From an uncultured Bacillota bacterium (GTDB lineage: Bacteria; Bacillota; Dehalobacteriia; UBA7702), in NCBI GenBank assembly GCA_934702375.1, contig CAKUYE010000014.1:3663-67662 (forward strand): DNA of 64,000 bases, given 5' to 3'. The translations under genes were made by a program, and so were the position numbers. Shown here in pieces: positions 61,301 to 64,000 of this stretch (position 1 is its first letter; the number at the start of each line of letters is the position of its first letter). Below the pieces are notes generated by a model. It worked only from the letters and a program-made list of their open reading frames with translations, searched no databases and was not told where the DNA came from.

Positions 61301-64000
61301 TGATATTAATAATATTTCAAACTATACGTATAACAATTATTATCTTGGTGAAGCCGGCGCTTCCGATGATATCGCTACGGCAAAAACAGCCGAAGAACTG
61401 AGATCCCCGGGGATGGCTTCTCTTCTGGGCAGCGCCTATACTATTTTAGACGGCGTCAACGACGGCTATCCCGCCTTGAAGTGGCAGGGAGAAAAGCCCG
61501 GTGACCTCACCACCGTAGCGACACCGGCCTTTGCCTTAAGCGGCGGTGGCCTCGACAATGAAATTACTGTTGCCATGTCCACGGCCACCGAAGGGGCAAC
61601 GATTTTCTATACCACCGATGGCTCCGTTCCCGGGATCCGCAACGGCGAAGAATATACAGAACCGATCCCTCTCACCGATACGGTAAAGGCCATTGCTTAC
61701 AAAAATGGTATGTATCTCAGCGCGGTCAATACCATTTCTCCCTCTACCGTTGTAACACCGGTAATCAGCCCCAATTCTCCCTACGGTCAAACCATCAACG
61801 GGAAGACGAAGGTCGCCATCACCTGTTCCACGAAGGGTGCCGCGATCTACTACACCACCGATGGCAGTGACCCGGTAACCTATGGTGAGGATTACAATTT
61901 CCTCAACCTCCGGGCGAAGAAGTACACCGGCAAGCTTACGGTGGAGGATCCCACCACGGTGAAGGCCGTTGCCATCGCCGAAGGGATGCGCATCAGCGAA
62001 ACGGTGTCGGAACAGTATGACCTCAGCTGGACGGCGATGACCTCAGAGCCTCGTCAAGATAAGGAAGGGACATATCTGATCTCCAGCGGCAGAGAGCTTG
62101 CCTGGTTCGCCGGTCTTGTGAACGGTACGTTGGAAGGCGTAGCCCAGAACTCTGCGGCCAATGCTAAGATGACCAAGGATATCGACCTCGGTGATTTTGT
62201 CTGGACGCCCATGGGCGACGACGAGGCCTTTGCCGGCACCTTTGACGGCGATGGCCATATCATCCAAAATATGTATTTTGGACATGATAACTATGAATCT
62301 TCTACGGGATTTTTCGATGGTAAAACCGACCCCAAAGGTTTTGTTGAGAAAAACAGGGGAACAATCAAAAATTTGACCTTTGCAGGGAAGGATATCGATC
62401 TTGCCCTCGGCAGTGTTGGTATCGTTGCTGTTTACAACAACGGCACTATTTCCAATTGTCACAATAAAGTTAATACAGATACCTTTGCTAGATCGGTTGC
62501 CGGGATTACTTGCTCTAACGGTGGTGTAGTGGAATTTTGTTCCAATACCGCAACCATTGCCGCAACGAAAATCGCATACAATATGACAAATGGATCGTCT
62601 GGAAATATTTCCGGTATCGTCAGTATCAATAATGTTGGCGGTGTCGTTCGCGATTGCTATAATACCGGCAAAATCACAATGGCACCAATGTTGGCACAAT
62701 CCGGTCAGATCGTTGCCGATGCAAAGGATGGATCTACGGTAGAACGCTGCTATGCTCTTGGTTCTATAGCCCATGGCGGTTTTAGAAGCACCGGTTCTTC
62801 CGATTGGGGTGGCTGGTCCGGTATAAACCCCTATAACGGCGGTCCGGTAGGTGTCGGTGCAGGCCTTCTTGCCGGCGGTGTTCATTCGGCAGAAGATGAT
62901 AGTACCGCCAAGGTGACCGACAGCTACTTTATGCAGGATCTCACCGTAAAGGGAGATGCTCTCAACAGCTTTAAGCTGGATAATGACAATTTTAAAACCA
63001 GTTACTGGACGAAGTTTGGCGAACGGGGTTTTGCCGGCAGAAGAGTTGAACGAGAGTTTATCGGTATGCTCACTGAGGATGTGGATTACTACGTATTTTA
63101 CGATGTAACCAACGATAAATATCTTGCATTGGAGCTGAGCGGTGAAGGCAGCGGTGACAATGTAGTCATCGATGCCACTGACGAAAGCGTACCTCATTTT
63201 ACGGCAAAGGCAGGGAACTATCTTACAACTTACACCGGGGAATACTACATTTACCAAATCCCCGCGGCAACGAAAGCGGTTAAGTTTATCAATACAACAG
63301 AGCTTACCGATTTCTCCAATGAACCGGATCTCACGGATTTCCGTGCGACGGCTCTTGATTCGGTAAGTGTTAAGACCATGCTGGCCCAGGTAAAAGAGAC
63401 CTGGCCCGAAAAATACGATGCGATTGCCGCGGCAGTGGCTTACGGCAATCCTCCTGTGAAGGAAGAAGAGAAGCCTGTCGAAGGTAAAGTTCGTGTCATT
63501 ATTGAAAATACCACCTTTACCGAAGCCTCTCAGTCTGCCGACGGTGAGACCGCACCTCCCTGGAGCGGAGTCCTGGTAGATCGGGAAGTGGAATTAAAGG
63601 ATAATTCGACCATGATGAGCGCCATTGTTGAAGCTGCTGCCAAAGGCGATGCCAACGGTAACGCGGTTTCGATCTCCGGTGCCGACAAAGGCTATATTTC
63701 CGGCATCAACGGTCTTGCCGAATTCATGGGCAAAGGCGCTCAGTGCGGCTGGATGGGAACGTTGAACAATTGGTTTACCAATGCCGGTTTCCAGAACTTT
63801 ACCGCGAAAAACGGCTTCCTCCACGATGGTGATGAGATTCGCGTCATGTACACCAATGCCGATAACGGCGGTACCGATCTTGGCGGCTCCATCGAAGGGG
63901 ATACCAATACGAAGTTGAAGGAGCTTTCCTTCTCTAACGGCACATTGACTCCTGCCTTTGATGGCGGTACTACAGAATACACCTTAACTTTGGATGCCGG
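58323..64000 (+). CDS. Giant secreted GLUG-repeat surface protein with DUF4430 domain (3' end outside the window)
   Basis: An open frame of at least 1892 codons with no stop in the window. Signal peptide MRKNLLFLLCMLLTVFTFSTG ends near FAA. Three GLUG/beta-helix modules start near 58420, 60300 and 62030, each with NGKELAGLA-type, TADIDLG-type and GTFDGNGKTI-type motifs and many NCYN/GGIAG rungs. Ig-like segments lie at about 59400-59660. Two chitobiase-like repeats (IFYTTDGS, IYYTTDGSDP) lie at about 61500-62030. DUF4430 (GYISGINGLAEFMGKG..GWMGTLNNWF..LHDGDEIRVMY) lies at about 63480-63860, then the start of a cadherin-like beta domain. GGAAGG precedes ATG 58323. A cobalamin riboswitch lies upstream; DUF4430 is related to the C-terminal domain of transcobalamin, so corrinoid binding at the cell surface is the leading hypothesis. 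Confidence 0.88.
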   Translation, partial: MRKNLLFLLCMLLTVFTFSTGIFAADAWDGSVDTSWYKADQTSFEISNGKELAGLAAIVNGNASGITKSNFEGKTITLTADIDLGNKQWTCIGISDYLRFKGIFDGNGKTISNLLFGYGQNKGLFVYNYGTVKNLTIRSDNLLTNGHNNQAAFVTYNYGNVLNCVNYAKIDATNGSYQGYLGGIVSVNQKEGYIVGCVNYGTITSNQHCIGGISGTDFGKIINCYNCGAIKGDGSVGGIAGKISLIGNVSSSLIKNCYNVGIITANQGGGICGNDSKGNYVNNYSLSTDEINKDLPCIGNKTATEAEVKTVDEATLKAAASSLGDAYVADKEGDAALNGGYPLLTYQKTGEYTEEADGLEIESVEAVNGTITATLNKELTYTKLAKDDFTVTVAGKEAVVNSVTVNGSRATIAFTPIAPEAVEKTYNVSLKYKDGEAKTANLTVAAFVMEDFAVENGKFTATVDTTLTSAMVSLKDFHATISANDGEPTPLELAYCNVWDGEFYGEFDMIANKTVATKYTVTLQYKDGQVYSGSFDVDALWLASLDSFDNPTLAFGRLFNGSYAYTSTPGVLTVSFNDTPVVDPTAADFKATYVAEIDGEFETNDLKITEVQMSGNVAELSFQRIPLTDTATDIIVRVSYKGGERKSIASALPANPNWSAYAKKPAVGNGTAESPYQIGTAEELAWFAALTNGKVIDGTPQNRNACAELTADIALNDTAGWEKWNKDTEGLRVWRPIGHNVNYTSVSNGYTGTFDGKGHTISGLYCTWENPNSGGRDIGFVSNLCGTVKNVKIEKSYIYSNRNVGGIAGTGYGYTIQNCATSMTLEVGDYNSYGKCTIGGIAGTANCVSRPQKISMISGCYSNSNIRGLENEYYRSNVTAGGIVSEFISTKTSIDVYGEGFIDNCYFVGTIEARTANGIVKTDSISAGLLRDENGNIVKEGRAPVLLKVPCPFITNCYSSGIVATIDGGTAYSFANPYTLPASDNWNAYRWKDDINNISNYTYNNYYLGEAGASDDIATAKTAEELRSPGMASLLGSAYTILDGVNDGYPALKWQGEKPGDLTTVATPAFALSGGGLDNEITVAMSTATEGATIFYTTDGSVPGIRNGEEYTEPIPLTDTVKAIAYKNGMYLSAVNTISPSTVVTPVISPNSPYGQTINGKTKVAITCSTKGAAIYYTTDGSDPVTYGEDYNFLNLRAKKYTGKLTVEDPTTVKAVAIAEGMRISETVSEQYDLSWTAMTSEPRQDKEGTYLISSGRELAWFAGLVNGTLEGVAQNSAANAKMTKDIDLGDFVWTPMGDDEAFAGTFDGDGHIIQNMYFGHDNYESSTGFFDGKTDPKGFVEKNRGTIKNLTFAGKDIDLALGSVGIVAVYNNGTISNCHNKVNTDTFARSVAGITCSNGGVVEFCSNTATIAATKIAYNMTNGSSGNISGIVSINNVGGVVRDCYNTGKITMAPMLAQSGQIVADAKDGSTVERCYALGSIAHGGFRSTGSSDWGGWSGINPYNGGPVGVGAGLLAGGVHSAEDDSTAKVTDSYFMQDLTVKGDALNSFKLDNDNFKTSYWTKFGERGFAGRRVEREFIGMLTEDVDYYVFYDVTNDKYLALELSGEGSGDNVVIDATDESVPHFTAKAGNYLTTYTGEYYIYQIPAATKAVKFINTTELTDFSNEPDLTDFRATALDSVSVKTMLAQVKETWPEKYDAIAAAVAYGNPPVKEEEKPVEGKVRVIIENTTFTEASQSADGETAPPWSGVLVDREVELKDNSTMMSAIVEAAAKGDANGNAVSISGADKGYISGINGLAEFMGKGAQCGWMGTLNNWFTNAGFQNFTAKNGFLHDGDEIRVMYTNADNGGTDLGGSIEGDTNTKLKELSFSNGTLTPAFDGGTTEYTLTLDA

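Noticed and set aside
59799..63257. Minus-strand frames of 266 and 404 codons
   Set aside because: Antisense to the continuous surface-protein frame, which has a signal peptide and recognisable domains.

Overview
The window looks like a chromosomal segment of an anaerobic, endospore-forming Firmicute (Clostridia or Negativicutes grade). The evidence is the fba-fsa-glpX...rpmE-DUF1385-prfA-prmC housekeeping block, an alpha/beta-type small acid-soluble spore protein, several secreted proteins anchored by SLH (S-layer homology) domains, consensus sigma-A promoters, Gram-positive ribosome binding sites and U-tailed intrinsic terminators. No rRNA, tRNA, CRISPR array, prophage or intact insertion sequence was found. 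The species cannot be named from the sequence alone.

Layout. 1-4966: a sigma-54-type promoter drives an MttB-superfamily methyltransferase, an APC permease, a small one-helix protein and a frameshifted NCS1 permease. 5000-14160: argS, then fba, fsa, glpX and a radical SAM gene, then rpmE, DUF1385, prfA and prmC. 14161-16800: three tandem paralogous membrane proteins, a small XRE regulator, and a Cys-rich mini-protein whose promoter carries a perfect 36-bp palindrome. 16818-22750: a second mttB-like gene plus MFS transporter on the minus strand from its own -24/-12 promoter, divergent from a PAS-AAA-Fis sigma-54 activator followed by a flavodoxin-ferredoxin and a nitroreductase. 22775-26250: an SLH protein, two unknown genes and tyrS. 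26350-27650: the spore protein gene and a dense non-coding repeat region. 27654-33760: two paralogous VWA/InlB-repeat/SLH proteins. 33844-39558: YcxB-like, purF, a DUF6179/DUF6323-like pair, a glycosyltransferase and galE. 39780-42366: a degenerate E2/CAT-fold protein with an acyl-CoA/AMP ligase, then a second repeat region. 42990-49390: a large SLH protein with a membrane partner, and an operon of TetR, ECF sigma, 7TM protein and PrsW protease. 49430-53870: potABCD with a long structured leader ending in a conditional-looking terminator. 54008-57593: leuS and holA. 57594-64000: a cobalamin riboswitch and further RNA structure, then a very large surface protein that runs off the window.

How it may fit together. 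Two mttB-like genes with transporters and a sigma-54 activator suggest inducible demethylation of quaternary amines, which is corrinoid-dependent in characterised homologues. At the far end, a B12 riboswitch precedes a secreted GLUG-repeat protein carrying a DUF4430 (transcobalamin C-terminal-like) domain. The best candidate for an undescribed system is therefore B12-controlled surface capture of corrinoids in an organism that spends them on methyltransferases. Two other strong leads are the potABCD leader RNA and a dispersed repeat whose three copies keep their stems by compensatory changes.
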